Shown: positions 29,201 through 42,004, counted from the stretch's first letter. The stretch is DNA of 64,000 bases from Patagioenas fasciata (GCF_037038585.1 NC_092525.1:22650867-22714866), one strand, 5' to 3'. The notes: generated from the letters alone by a model not told the origin. Numbers and translations: made by a program.

Positions 29201-32200
29201 TGCATACTTACAAATTTGTACTGAAATAAAGGCTGCTACAGCTGGCTTCCTAGAAATTGTGCACAAATTTGGGTTTTCTTTTTGAAAGGAAAGTGTGGGC
29301 AGCTGAAGTTAACAGTAAACACTAGAGGAAAACTTGCCTCATATACTCCATAAAACAATCTTCCCAGAACAGAAACACGCTTTATCTTAAAAACTCAAAT
29401 ATCTAATGCTTAGATTATGCACGTGTTTCCAAATGACGGACATTACTGTTCAGTCTACCTATCAATGGTGGGAGACCAAGCTGTTGTTTTTCTAGGTACT
29501 CAGTGTGTATAAACAGCACTTACTATTCAACTGCTTTTCAAGAAACAAACCAAACAAAACCCCCACATATATTGCATTATGCTTCCAGTTACTCCTTTAT
29601 AGCAAGAAAGCAATTATATGTTGGTGCTTTTAGATGTGTTGAAAGAGTAGCTCTGCAAATCTGAGAAGGTTCCCTTGTAGTTTAAATGCTATGAGAAAAA
29701 CCATGGCAAAGCTTTACCCACATACCAGGCAGCAGCTGCTCTTTACAGGGCTCATTTAAGCCCAATAGGTGTCGTGTATATCTGAAAAACGTAAGGCGAC
29801 AATTTGTGGTTCCTGACATGGAAAAGCATTACACAAACACCAATCCTCTAGATTGCTACTGGTTTTATATTGCACACTATACTAATAAAGAAAATATAAA
29901 AACATGCAAGAGATGAGGTTTTGCAGGTAAGAGAACATGTTTAGTACTGAACTGGTTTTCTTTGGATCCACAGGTAGCACATGATCTGTACTCCACTTAT
30001 TTGGAAACTGTACCAATTCAGGATTATTTTATTATAACTAGTTTGCTAATAGTTTTGTCTGTTTTTATTAGACCCGCTGAGCTATTTGCAGTGCATGTGA
30101 CAGATCAAGTTATTACAGGAAAAAGTGTCACCTCAGTTAAGAATGGAAAGCAGAGACCTCAAAAGGAACATCTGTGCAAAAGCAGATGTTAGTTTTCCTG
30201 TTTTCTTGGGATTTTTGCACACAGCTGTTGATTGAGAAACTGTATTGGGTAAAAGTAGGAAAATGCATTCAACTGAAAGTTTCCACCATAGGGGCACTGA
30301 GCCATGACTCCAGCTTCAGAGGCATCATTTGAAATCAAGTCAACAAGATTAATTTTCAGTTCACTACCAAAGGTTCATGAAACTGCTGCAGAAGTTGGGT
30401 CCCCCTCCTCAATATCTGGATTGTACAACCCACCAGCAGTTCTTCCAAGACAGTACAACCAGTACTAAATTTGCCAACTAGCAGCAATCTTCCAAAAGCA
30501 TGAGGGGGAAAAATATATTACACCACCACAACTGCTTCCTCCTAATGACTGTTTTTCACACAGATTTTGCTCCTAAAAGCATTCAACGTGTATATGTTTT
30601 TAAAAGTAGTTTGATGGCATGAAACAACAGAATGTCTAAGCATTTAAATCTATTCTTTAGGCATTTATGGGTGCAAAAATCATTAAGATGGTGGGGGGCA
30701 CCCAGTTTTGTTTCAAGAATACACACTATGGAGCTGTCATACACAATATTTTTTCTTGCAAGCCTCATTCGCTATACAAGGCAGCTGTTTAAGTGTACAA
30801 CAGTTTGAACAGTTCTCCCTTCAATACCACCATGTGTCAAATATCCACAAAGTTTTAAAATATTTTAAGGAACTGACCTTCCTATCTACTGGTCATGGTT
30901 TTAGCCTTGTTTGCACAGCTGTGTCAGTTCTGCTTTCAATTTATTATACCATTAAAATAGATATTTAAAGAGTACACTTACAACAAGAATTTAAATCAGA
31001 TTTTCAACCTTGAGGGGTTCTCTGGATTATTCCTACAGGATTCCCAAGTGGGAATCAAGGCTATTGCCGATGTCTGTTTAAGACAGCACTTCTACCAGAA
31101 AACACAAACTAAAAGCAAATTGCATTCAACTCCGTCTTCCTCCCCAGCCATTTATTTGTCTTCATGCCACCTTCCAGTACGTCCTGACACAGAGAAAACA
31201 AACTACAGAACAAATTCAGCTGAATATTGAGGGGGAAAAAAATATAAAAAGAAGTAATTTGTCAAACCACTGGTCAAACTGATCCAAAATGGCACACAGT
31301 CATTATTTTGTATTTTGCTCTTCCAAAAAAAAATAACCTTTTACTGCTACTAGACAACAATTTATTTGAGCAAAACCATGTAAAGACAATATTTGGATGA
31401 CAAGTCCTGATCATACTCTCTGAAATATGTAATTCATAAATACATTTAAACTGTAATTATAAGCAAAATTGAGGATTTTTTTTCTTCTTCAGAATAAAAA
31501 TGTACAAACACAAATGACAGAAGAAGTAAATGGGAAAAAGGCAAAGAATTCAGCACTGTAAAATAACTTTTGTAAATCAATTCAGAAATATGTCTGAAAA
31601 ACATTCGCATTCACACTTTCAAGGAGTACTACTAGTATTCAATATAACTAAGTAGAGAGGAAGGAATACACAAATTAAAACAGAAATAAGTGTGAAAATT
31701 AAATTAGCATTTTTTTCTCTGGCTCAGACTAGATGTAAAATCTTTTGCCTTGCTCCTTGAAAGTTCTAATCATGTCAGGAACGTAAATTTAATTGAATAC
31801 ATTTGCTTCTGATGTGTGTTAGGTTAACATCTACTCATTTTACAGAAAGACAAAGCATACCAACTTAGGTGCTTTTTGTTTCTAAGTGCAATACTACTGC
31901 ACACTAACTCTGAATGTTTATTCCACATTAAGGGTTATTTTTCTGCAGTTGCTACCAAAGATTAACTCCAGCAGTGCAAGGGCATGCCTATGAAGAGACA
32001 TATGTTTATGGATCCAGCACTGATGGAAAGTTCAGCTGCATCAGGAGTTATTACCCTGCAGTTTTCCACAGCTCCTGGGCCAAAGATTAATTGGTTATCG
32101 GATCTACTGGAGAAAGTGTGTCCTGTATCTGCAACTTTCTGGTTTGAAGTGGGCCAAGGAGCCTGCAAGAGGTGATGAGCAGGTAAAAGCTGATCAGTTA

Positions 32201-34732
32201 ACTGTAATTTATCCTATCAGCAAAACTATTTCCAGATTGTGAGTCTACACAGCCAGGCTGAAACCACCTCAGCCTACCCCACACATGCATTATGCTCACA
32301 GGGATGGGCCAATCACAAGCTCAAAATCAGCTCCACTTACACAAACAGAGCCAAGCAACTATGTTGCTTCAGACTGAAACTGGCTCCGAAGGAACAGAGT
32401 ACGTAACCAAACGTACCTGATCGCATAGATAAGACTTTAATTCAAAGTACAGAATCATGACAGGCCATTTTCCCACATATATAAAGCTCCCAAACCTCCT
32501 AACATTCCAAATTAATGTTGCCTATGTACTAATGTCTTATGAACTACCACGCAGGGCTCCCTATGCTAAAACTAAAGGTAGGGCTGAAAGCAACAGTATC
32601 CCAGTACCTTCTGAGTGCTAATGTCAGCGCTGGTGAGGCACATGGTCCACTGGGACTTGATGTAAATTATCTTTCAAAGCCAAGCTCAAGCTGAGCCTAC
32701 AGCCCCATGGGTGACCATGCCAGCTCATGTGAAGCAGCGTGTGTGCGGGAGCATCAGCTCTTCCAGCAGCCAGTCTTTCACTAGCTTAAGTTTACATAAT
32801 AGGCACCCTAAGGTGCAAGAAAGAATTCAGATGTCTAGAGAATGGCATAACGCGTACTTTACAGACATATATGCAGAAAAGATAGCACATGGGTAAGGAA
32901 AGCATTCTAAAGTAAATGGTAACTGCGGGCATTTCTTAGCGCTAAAGGCACACAAAGCAGAGAACATTATTTTATTTCTCGATCTCAACTTGAATTTTCT
33001 AGAATAGGTAGATTAAAAAAGGATTTTTAAATTTGTGAACTAAAAGTCATTATAACAGAGAACGTAATACATTATACAAAATAAAAGTTTAATGCATGTG
33101 TGGGTATATCTAACCATAGGAAATAATGAAATATAAGAACTGAGTTTTATTAAACAGGTGAACACCATAGAATGAAAGTCACTGCAATAACCAGAATTAT
33201 TATTATACACACTAGTCATCAGCAAATGTTTCTATTTCTGTAGCTGAGCATTAAATGACTTTGTACCTTGGACCTCTACTTAGACTACACTCACTAATTC
33301 ATCTCAGTCAAACAGCTGACATTTGAACAGCCATTAAAAAACAACTACAAAAGCACTTTTACTTCTCCATCCATATTCCAGGCGAGGGATTTTGAACCAA
33401 CATGAGCCAAAACTGTTTGAGTGTCTGCAATTGTTTTACGCTGAGTCTTCTCAACTCCTAGGTCTGGAGAGATAAGCTCTCTCTCCTAGAAGGGCTGGCA
33501 ATCAGATTTAGGGGGAAAATTGGTTTTATGTGCAATGCTTCTATATAAATATACCTTCATAGACAGCATAACACTCCAAGTCATGTTACTTGCTGTAAAT
33601 CTAGTACAATTTACTACAGGTAAAATTTGCATGTGTTTTATCCAGACAGACACGCTAACAGTAATTGGGCTGTGCTGAGAAAACTTATCTGTGCATGGAT
33701 GTGGTTCAGCCAGTCACCCTTTTCACCTCCTTGAAAAAGTCAATGTGTATTAATTTGTATTGTTAAAATATTTGTAACTTAATTCACATTTTTATGTAAG
33801 GAGCTGAACAATCTAGCAAGTCAGGATCTGCTAGTGGTTACGTAAAAAAAAAAAAAGTCAAGGAAATCATCGCTGTTTCTTAATACGCTGCATTTCGAAA
33901 CTTCGTGCTTAAAAGTACTAAGTCCTGAACGGAAACAGGAAAGTCTCGAGCCGGGAAGCAACCGGCCGTTGAGGCAGCGGACTCGGACCCGCGGTGGTAA
34001 CGTGTCCGTGCCCTCGGGTACGAGGTGACAGCGACAACCGCCGCTCCGCGCAGCCGCCTCCGAGCCGAGCCGAGTCGAGTCGAGCCGCCGCCCGGGGAGG
34101 TGACACCCGCACGGAACGGAGCGGCCAAACCGGGCCGAGAGCAAGTCCCGCTGGACAGGGAGCGGGGCGCGGAGGCGGCGAGACCCAGGGACGCGAGGCC
34201 ACCACCGGAGCAAGCGGGTGGGCCAGCCCCGTTTCCTCGGGGCAGAGGAGTCTCCACACGCCCGAGGGTGGGTGTGAAGCCCCAGGGGGCGGTGGGAGCC
34301 TACGGCTTCCAAGCCCCATCTGTGACGCCGGCTCCGGAGTCACCGGGGACCTCCCCGTGAGGGGGCAACGGCCGCTCCCGCCTAACGACCCCGCCCCGGA
34401 GCCGCCCCCTCCCCCCGCGCCGGTCGCCAACAATAACAACGCCGCTCGCCCCCACCGATCAATCTCCCCGCTGGGCCACTCCATTGGCTGCTCCCGCCGC
34501 CTCCTCCTTCCCCATTGGCCACCCAAGCGCTCACACCGCCCCGAGTCCCCTCCCCACCCCCACCCTGAGCCTCAGCCGGTCTCCCGGCTTCTCGCCCGCC
34601 CGGGCCGCCGCTGCCCCTCACCGTGTAGTAGGAGAGGAGCCCGGCGTTATAGTCCAGCACGAACCAGCGGTACTGCCAGCCCTTCATGACGTTGGTCCAT
34701 TTGCTCAGCGGGCCCTCCATGATAGACGCCAT
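9731..34732 (-). CDS. OSBPL9: OSBPL9 (ORP9) 5' part, coding exons 1-4, PH domain; partial gene
   Basis: Joined exons 34732-34622, 25965-25915, 22100-22022 and 9807-9731 on the minus strand encode residues 1-106 of oxysterol-binding protein-related protein 9. Visible segments are [12 protein letters not shown], then [37 protein letters not shown] and [20 protein letters not shown]. Together they make a complete pleckstrin-homology fold, with the closing Trp in exon 4. In the family this domain binds PI4P on trans-Golgi/late-secretory membranes. The FFAT motif (VAP binding at the ER) and the C-terminal lipid-transfer domain lie beyond base 1. ORP9 moves PI4P, PS or sterol at ER-Golgi contacts and pairs with ORP11 (known for the family). 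All phases agree: 0, 0, then a split Ala codon, then 0. The ATG at 34732 has A at -3 and G at +4. Introns 1-3 are about 8.7, 3.8 and 12.2 kb. Identity is very secure from the almost unchanged PH sequence. Confidence 0.97.
10783..10797. repeat. Poly-T run (T15)
   Basis: Fifteen consecutive T inside OSBPL9 intron 3. No flanking SINE or LINE body was recognised. Confidence 0.9.
12198..12217. repeat. Poly-C run (C20)
   Basis: Twenty uninterrupted C. On the minus (OSBPL9) strand this is G20 within the pre-mRNA, able to form G-quadruplexes. Its length is likely variable or uncertain in the assembly. Confidence 0.95.
12742..12767. repeat. Inverted repeat, 11-bp arms, 4-nt loop
   Basis: TTTTTTAGTTT at 12742-12752 is exactly complementary to AAACTAAAAAA at 12757-12767, with loop ATTT. 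It is a near-perfect AT-rich palindrome without known role. Confidence 0.8.
15521..15565. repeat. Two-copy direct repeat, 26-bp period
   Basis: CTACATGGGCATTAGGATG (15521-15539) recurs as CTACATGGGCATCAGGATG (15547-15565), one mismatch. It is a small local duplication in OSBPL9 intron 3. Confidence 0.85.
20229..20258. repeat. (AT)15 dinucleotide microsatellite
   Basis: An uninterrupted AT repeat of 15 units in OSBPL9 intron 3, likely length-polymorphic. Confidence 0.95.
22022..22100 (-). CDS. OSBPL9: OSBPL9 coding exon 3 (residues 55-80 plus one base)
   Basis: This 79-nt exon encodes [20 protein letters not shown] and then KTFHFQ plus the first base of an Ala codon. The acceptor is TTTCACAG|GGA and the donor is CAGG|GTGAGC. 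The split codon is completed by exon 4, which confirms the junction. Confidence 0.97.
22101..25914. other. OSBPL9 intron 2 (3.8 kb)
   Basis: AT-rich intron with short poly-A and poly-T tracts. No exon or mobile element was recognised. Confidence 0.75.
25915..25965 (-). CDS. OSBPL9: OSBPL9 coding exon 2 (residues 38-54)
   Basis: This 51-nt exon encodes [17 protein letters not shown], the basic PH-domain segment that in the family contributes to phosphoinositide binding. The acceptor is TTTCAG|TCA after a pyrimidine tract and the donor is CAGG|GTAAGT. Both flanking phases are 0. Confidence 0.97.
28191..28214. repeat. Inverted repeat CCA8-GGGG-T8GG
   Basis: The 10-bp arms CCAAAAAAAA and TTTTTTTTGG flank a GGGG loop in OSBPL9 intron 1. 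It is a perfect small hairpin without known role. Confidence 0.8.
34483..34518 (-). promoter_or_regulatory. Pair of CCAAT boxes spaced 31 bp, in OSBPL9 intron 1
   Basis: ATTGG occurs on the plus strand at 34483-34487 and 34514-34518, giving two CCAAT boxes on the minus strand exactly 31 bases apart. NF-Y promoters often use this roughly three-turn spacing. They lie downstream of the OSBPL9 ATG, so they would serve a second start site or an antisense transcript rather than the main one. Confidence 0.45.
34622..34732 (-). CDS. OSBPL9: OSBPL9 coding exon 1 (residues 1-37)
   Basis: The exon starts at ATG 34732-34730 and encodes 37 codons, from MASIMEG to GLLSYYT, the first strands of the PH domain. 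It ends ACG|GTGAGG, a canonical donor. The frame continues upstream as GTG-CCT-AAG, which is 5' UTR and not part of the protein. The 5' UTR continues to higher coordinates into the CpG island; the transcription start is not resolved. Confidence 0.97.
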
Positions 34733-37700
34733 CTTAGGCACCGAACCGGCACCAACCGCACACCGCCCGTTCGGTGAGGGGAGCAGGGGAGAGAGACACG
34801 GCGGCCGCCAGGAGGGGAAGGGGGCGGGGCACGCAGCGAGGGGGCGGGGCTAGAAGCCACACTTCCCCAGAGGGCGGGCGGGGAGAGGGTGTGGCTCGCC
34901 CGCGCGGGGGAAGGGGCGGGGCAGGGAGCCCAACGGCCGGAGGGAGGCTGGGCGGGCGCGCGGGCGCGCGAGCGTGTGGTCAGGAGAGAGGGGGCGGGAG
35001 GAGTCGCGGGGCTCAGGCTTGTGGGTGTTACCTGGGTGATCCGGTCCCCGAGGTATGAGGGTTCCCTTCACAGCCCAGGAGGGGCAGAGGGAGGGCAGCG
35101 GGGTGGGGAGGGCACGACGCCCCGCTGCCTCGGTTGAGTGAGAGCGGCAGGGCGTTGTCCTGTCTCCAAAAAATTCTTGGCACCACGGCAGCTTTTAATT
35201 CTGTCGCTGTTATGCTTGTCCCTCTGCCTCTCTGTTGTTTGCCTGTCCAAAGCGCCTGTTGGGCTTAGTGGAGCCAAAGGGCCTGGGTCTCCTCCTGAAG
35301 CGGCTGTGTGACCAGGGCCCAGGGTGAATAAGAAACACTCAGAACTTGAGATAACCTTTTAAGGATAAGGTTTATTTAAGTGGAACACAGCTTTCCTGTA
35401 GTCTGATCCAAGAATGTGGATTGAATTCCCCAGGAACTATGGACAATTGTAAATCTGTTGTTCAGTGAAAGGCATGTTCTTTGGCACTGATCTCTGACAT
35501 AACTACATAACCTCAGTTGTATTTTAAAGTAAAAACTTCAGTAAAGATACTCATTTTGCTTCCTAGGGATTGACAATGTAGCAGCAGAAATAGCACTTTT
35601 ACCGCGAGGTTTGTGTTTGTCATGCAGTCTTCACAGTATTCATTCAATAACTTTTTTCCTCACCAAATATATAGCTGGTTTTTTTTCTTTTTATGATTTT
35701 TTATATAAAAATCCCTGTATAGTATGGCTGAAGTAGGTCCAGTTTCTTAGAACACCGCAGCTTTATACTAAAGCAAACTAATTTTAATAGAAAAATAACC
35801 CTATTTATCCCTTTTGTGTGACTCAAAGGCGGAGCTTCTGAGTTTGATTTCAGAGAATAAGAAGTACTTCCATATTTCTGATTCATCTTCTCATTTCGCA
35901 TTGCTTAGTAGTTTGTTACCAAGTGGAATTTATAGCATTGACGTTATAATACCCCTTGGAATCAAGGGGTGGTGTGTTTATGCATGATGTTACCAGTTTA
36001 ATCTATCAAATGCACAATTCACTCTTGAAACCCGCCTTGTTAATTTTGGTAACATTCTTTTTCAAGCCACATATGCCCTTAGTAGCCTGTTTTTTTCTTT
36101 AATTTCACTGACTAAACAGAGTGCAGCTGCCTAGAGATTATACCCAGGCAAGCAAAACAAAAAACATCAGATGGTGCCAGAACACTACTAGTACTCCCAT
36201 TTAAAGCTGTAGTTGGATTGGAGGTTTATTATCTCAGATCACTCCTTTGACTGCGTTATACCACAGGAGTTGAAACTATGCAAAAACGTTTCACAAAAAA
36301 CCTCTTGGCTTAACTGTGAAAAGGTTGTCTGTAGGCAGAGCGTTCTCAATGAGAAATTCTCAACAGAAGAGCTTTCTATTTACCTTGGTTTGCCAGAGGC
36401 TGAATTTGCTGTACTTCAGTATATGCTGAGTATCTTACTAATGCTTTGTCCTCTTTGTCTTTTTTGAGAGGAAATGTGCCAAAGACTTGTCTCCACTAGA
36501 AAATGCATGTATTTCAGCTAGCTCTATTTAGCTAAACGTTAAAAGCTCTAGAGAGGATGGAAAAGTTGTGTTAACAGGTGTTAAAGGGGAATTCATCTGC
36601 AGGTTTCTTTTAGGAATGTAGTGTGGATATTCTCTTTAGGTAGTTTGGCAGAGATCAGAGAATCATTGCTTTTCAAAAAAACCCACACAAATTGAAATAA
36701 ATACATATTAAATTATAGTCTGTTATCAGCATGCAGGATACAATACGTATAGTTTTATATACTTCCTTGAAATGCTAGAATGATGTGTGTTGTATCTATA
36801 ACGGATTACTCCAATAGATGAACATGGTTCATGAGGGCATTGTTGAAGGAATTAGGCTTAATTGTTTAGATCCCTCTGAGAAAGATTCTAGTTGCCCATT
36901 CAAATTGTTTTGAAAGATCAGTGCAAGCACTTTAGTTCAATAAACTGAAATCAGCCACAGCTGTGATATAACCTACCTTTATATACTTTGTATATTACAT
37001 CATCAACATAAATGATTTTGAATAATTACTTGAAATAGCAGCAAGTTACTTCCTTAATACAATAATTTAGTTTGTTTTAACATGGTCCATCTGTATCCAA
37101 TTTGGAACAGTTACAAAAAGCTGTTATTTTCAGTAATGATAAACAGTTTTATTGTGATATTCTCCACATTTTACAAAACTTAAATTAGGCTAGTGTCACC
37201 CTCTTTAATATTAGAGATCAAAAGAACTGGGTGGAAAGCAGCAGCTCTTACCTGGTGCTGCCTTTGTTTTATGCACTGCTCCATCAGCTGGAAATCTTGT
37301 CCAGCATCATTTTCTTGCCACATAGAGGCTTCAACTAATTATCTCGCTGTAGTGTCCCAGCCATGCACAGATTTCCTGACCAGCCACAAAGTTCAGCCCA
37401 TAAAGTGGCCTCTGGAGTACTCAGAGTGTCCCTGCAGGAATGTAGGGGGAAACCTGAGATAGATATGCCCAAATCTTACTGTGTTTTCTAGGACATCCCA
37501 ACTTGTACCCAGATTTTAAAAATTTCATATTTTTCTTTGTCCAAGCTTGTCCAATAAATTACATCTGGAGTTTTTTGGCAATTACAGTTTAAACGTGTGG
37601 TTTCTAGCCAAGAGGAAGGAATTGCCAATTTAGAGTAAATACCAGAAAAGGACCAGGGCTGAGAGAATGAGAAGCAGGAATATACTGAAAGTCTGATTCT

Positions 37701-38955
37701 TTACGAGGAAAATGCTTTTCTATTGTAAAATTTCCTGAAGTTATAGCTGAACTAACTTTGAAGAACCTTGGTGATGAAGTTGTGTGGCTTGTGGGTTTCC
37801 TTAAGGGTGTCTGGGAGTGTGACTGGCAGCAGTGGAAGTAGCTTTAGCTTCTCCCAACAGCTGCAATTGCTTGTGGTTCTGTAGAACATAAGGAAGCCAT
37901 TTGAGAAGACAACAAATGACATTTTATTTCTTTTTTTTTCCCATTTCAGGAATGGGCTGGTAGTTGAATTTTGTGTTTCTTGTCCTATCAGATCACTGTG
38001 TCAACTACTGACAACGTAATTATCATAATTAAGGATTTGTGTTTTAGCCTGATGGTGCATGATTCTTTTTCTGCTTGTTGGTAGCAAGCAATGTCTTTTA
38101 TTTGTACCTTCAGGAAAAAATGTCCTCCATTTGATTTTTTTTATGGAACAAATGCACTAATAAATTATGATCAAGTAGAAGATGAAGCCTTCAGTGTCAT
38201 CTTCAGTCTCCTGCTACTGTCCTTCAAAGGTATTTTCTAGTTCCTCTGTGCATATGCTGACTACACTAAGAATAGGAACAACGACAGAGCCTAAATATTT
38301 TTTATTTTTTCAGAATTATATTTGGTTTAGGGAGTTACAAGGAGGAAGATAGATGGGAGAGAATCAACTTTACCCTACAGGCAGTCATTCTTAAAAGAGG
38401 ATAATTGAATCCAGTATGCCAATAAGTGCCATGGTAAGTAGATTTTCTGAATAGATTTATTGTACTGTCACTGTTTTTGATACAAATGTTTATGAAAAAA
38501 ATTGGCATTACAGTGAAATAAAGACAGTAGTTGGTTCCCTGTCTTTCTGAGGCAAACACATAATTCTGTCTTGGGCCTTTCTTGCCAATGCCTGTATGAT
38601 CGCAGCAAATTAAAGCCATTATAAATAAATTTTCCCAATCCTGGCCATTTTAATCTAGTTTTTCTCTGATCTTAATGAATTGTCATAAATTCCTCTAGGT
38701 TAGGGATCAGGAACCTCGTTGAGGGCTAAGCAGACCTTTTCAAGTCTTCTAAATAAGTCCGTATTAGCATACCAGAGAAGACATAAAATTACCACAGGTT
38801 GTATGGAATTAAAGTCCTCGGGCCTCTGAGTCCCTATTGTGTTTCTGCTTATGGCTGTGTCTGGACCAGGTTTCACAAGATAAGGACTTTTCTTTCCAAA
38901 CATTATAAAGATTTGCCTTATTTTTGTCCGAATTCTCATCCTTTCATGGCATGTT

Positions 38956-39074
38956 TGTTGGATGGGGCTCTAAGCAATCTGATCTAGTTGAATATGTCCC
39001 TGTTCGTTGCAGGAGATTTGGATGATCTTTGGAGGTCCCTTCCAGCCCGAACTATTCCATAATATGATTCTATG
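38956..39074 (+). mobile_element. CR1 3' tail fragment
   Basis: About 120 bases begin near TTGGATGGGGCTCTAAGCAA. They run through GATGATCTTTGGAGGTCCCT and end in TATGATTCTATG, the standard CR1 3' terminus in sense orientation. It is heavily 5' truncated. Confidence 0.9.
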
Positions 39075-41904
39075 TTTAGAGCTGCACTGAAGAGTATTAT
39101 GATATTGGAGCCATTTCCCCAAAATACATGTGTTCAGCCAAAATATGGTACTATTTAAGAAAGGGCTGAAGAATCACTCTTGCACTTAAAACAGTGATGA
39201 TTCTGAAACTAAGATTTATTTTATCTGTAATTATTTAATCCTCTCTAGTAGTGCAGTACATCTGGACGATGATGCAGCAAAGATGCAGCTGATGCACCTG
39301 ACTGGCACCAATACTTCACAGGACTAGGAAAAGGTTGTCAGATATTTCAGCGTGTGTTAAGAACAGGGTGTGATGCTATTCACTTCACCAATTCAGGTGA
39401 GTCACTTGCTGGCAAAATCCTGTTGCAAGGTGTGCAGAGAAACATATTTTAAGGGCATTGTAAATTTGAGTAGCTTTATAACAATAATGTAACTTGTGTT
39501 ATGGTCTCACAAAAGAGTAAACTCAGGTTACAGTTTTGCAGGACAGTTTGACATAATGACCTTATCTGGGAGTTGCAAGAGATGTAAACTGACATTTTAG
39601 GACCCAGCATTTCTTCAAGAAGTACATTTCTGAACTTGGTGAGGGGCTTTGCCATTTAGAAATGTGGGTATCTTCTGTACTGCCTTCACACAGAGGGCAG
39701 AAAATTCTTCCCATGTGCCCTTGTCACACTTGAAATCTTTCAGTGTTCAGAGATGAAGGAATTAACAGCAATACAAATTTAAAAGGGAAACCACCTTCTA
39801 ACAAAATCTGTAACTTAAATATACTATAAATCTAGTCCAAAAGAATTCAAATATTTGTGCAGCCCTTATACTGAAGATACAGTTATTACAAGCTATTTTC
39901 CATCTGCATGTAGACTGAGCTCTGGTAATCTGGAAATCAATGTAGCAACTAGAAAGATGCGCTGGAATGAAATTTGCAGGGTGAATAATTCACTGTAATT
40001 TTCGTATGATTTTATTATAAAACTTACAACATAATAATTTAGTCTTGAGAACAACAGGCCTGATGTCGTTGCTGAGTGCAAGAGTTGAGAGTTCACAGCA
40101 TGCTGAATCACATTTTATAGTCCTAATGTGTTGCTTAGATGGCTAACATCTCATCACTTGATTTAAGCATCTTATCATCCTGTGGGCAGAATTTATTTAA
40201 AATTTAATGCAGAAGTCCACGCTATTTTCTCAACCATAAATAAGTGATTTCTGCTTTAGTCTCCACAGAGACTTTGAAGAGATATAGAGGAATGCTGCTC
40301 AACTGGAATGTTTACATTGCTGCAGCCCTGGTATGCAGCCCAATGGTACAAAAAGGCAAATAAGCACAATCTCTTTTCCCAAAGCTTTCCCACCATCACT
40401 TCTTTCATAGTGTTTGGCCTATTATGTTTCCAATAAGGTTACATGCTCTTTGTTGTCAGTTTGTTTCGCAAGAATGCAGTAGATAGATTGTCTTCTCACA
40501 AAATTTAGACTATTAACAGGAGAGTTTAATGCATAGCAAATTTAGCAAGGGAAAAAGTAAGAACTGATTTAATATTTTGAAGAGTATTGTCTCTAATCAT
40601 AAGGATTATATGCTATGTTTACTTTCAGTAAGGAGTGTTTATTTTTTCTTTATACAGTATATTCATTTATTATTAATAGATACAGCAATATCAAAGCTAG
40701 TATTTAAAGCTAGTGTATATAAATACACAAGTACATTCCAAAATATATGCATATTATTAGGCTGTTATGAACAGTATGCATCCTTTCTGGTACAAAGTCT
40801 TATTAAAATCTAGAGGAAAAATATTTTTTCCTTCTCTTTTTTTTTTTTTAATTTTGGTCCAAGTAAGTAGCAGATATAATGTATTAGACTTAAGCATAAA
40901 TTTGATGAGTAATTTTTAGGGTGCTAGATGGGAAATCTAAGGAGATGGAAGGGAGGATAAAAATAAAGGACACCTAGAGCTGAGCAATCAATCATGGAAC
41001 ACGGTTATATAGAATGAGCACTATCCCATTACTCTACTCATTTCCATAGCTAGAAGTATTAAAGGGATATCTGATATCTGTTTAAACTAAGTTTCAGTTG
41101 TGTCGGTTTAGAATCTGTTCCTGGCTCTTTCTGCATTTAATTCTGGGATATAAGGCCAAATAATGGAGCCCTATATACAGTACAATCCTTCATCTAATAC
41201 TACCCCAATTTGGGGATGCCAAAAAGATCTTTCTTTATGGTGACTGTTTCTTTTATAACGATGGGAGACAAAGGTAGTGAGGTTTATCTTATCAAAAATT
41301 GGGGAAGCCTTTTTCTTCTTATCTTAGAATTAAAATAATCCTTTTTGGTGTCTGCTTAAAGGATTTGCTTCCTCTTTGTTCTGATGGAAGCAAAAATGCA
41401 GAAATTATTTTTACATCCTACTCAACTCTCTCTCTCTCTTTGATTAGAAATGGAAAAAGAAATGGAGAATTGATTTAGTAGAAGAAAAATAAGTAGCCAC
41501 CAGAATTGACAGCATAAACTCAAATTGCTCCCTAAAAAGTAATGATCTGCACTTAAACCTCAATTTAGAGAGCAGATAGGTTTTGCTCCTTGGAGAGCAC
41601 TCAGGAGCTGTCAGGAGACTGTTTTGGCTATGTGTGAACAGCAGACTCGTGCAGGATGCAGCCACATCTGATTTCCAGATGAAGTGAGACCTTGGTTCAT
41701 GGCAGCACCTCCTGCAGCTTTATCATCAGCTTGGTATCAGCAGGAAGAAAACCCAGGTTCAAAGCTCAGGGGAAAGCTCTAGCCCACCCTGACTAGGTTT
41801 CCAGCCTTAGTGGTGTGAAGACAAATGCCTGAGACCTATTATAGGACACATCCATCAGCTGTCTAGTCTAAAACAACCACTCACATCAATTAAACAACTC
41901 CAGC

Positions 41905-42004
41905 TCAGGTAACTTCTCATCTAAGTGTTCCTGCTCTGGCAGGGGGATTGGACTAGATGATATTTTGAGGTCCCTTCCAATCCCTAACATTCTGTGATTC
42001 TGTG
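41905..42004 (+). mobile_element. CR1 3' tail fragment
   Basis: The segment runs from about TCATCTAAGTGTTCCTGCTC through GACTAGATGATATTTTGAGG to ATTCTGTGATTCTGTG. It is a sense-strand CR1 3' end. It shares the TGTTCCTGCTC block with the copy at 49.2 kb, so the two are of the same subfamily. Confidence 0.9.

Larger units (their letters stand above)
25966..34621. other. OSBPL9 intron 1 (8.7 kb)
   Basis: Mostly AT-rich; its 5' part (about 33.9-34.6 kb) is in the main CpG island. A stretch at 31,960-32,175 is open on both strands and compositionally richer than its surroundings, which makes it a possible conserved non-coding element. A small hairpin lies at 28191-28214. No coding exon was recognised. 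Confidence 0.7.
33930..35150 (-). promoter_or_regulatory. OSBPL9: Main OSBPL9 CpG-island promoter
   Basis: This dense CpG island spans the first coding exon, the start of intron 1 and about 400 bases upstream of the ATG. Repeated GGGGCGGGG-type GC boxes lie around 34820-34850 and 34913-34921. There is no TATA box, so a housekeeping-type broad start is likely, probably at about 34.74-34.80 kb. Two CCAAT boxes on the gene strand lie inside intron 1. Confidence 0.8.

Noticed and set aside
34733..34741. N-terminal extension of OSBPL9 by three codons starting at GTG
   Set aside because: GTG is not the likely start. The ATG at 34732 has a strong context and matches the family N-terminus MASIMEG.
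33821..34777. Long open frames on both strands in the OSBPL9 promoter island
   Set aside because: The GC-rich composition lacks stops. Only the 111 bases of OSBPL9 exon 1 show conserved protein.
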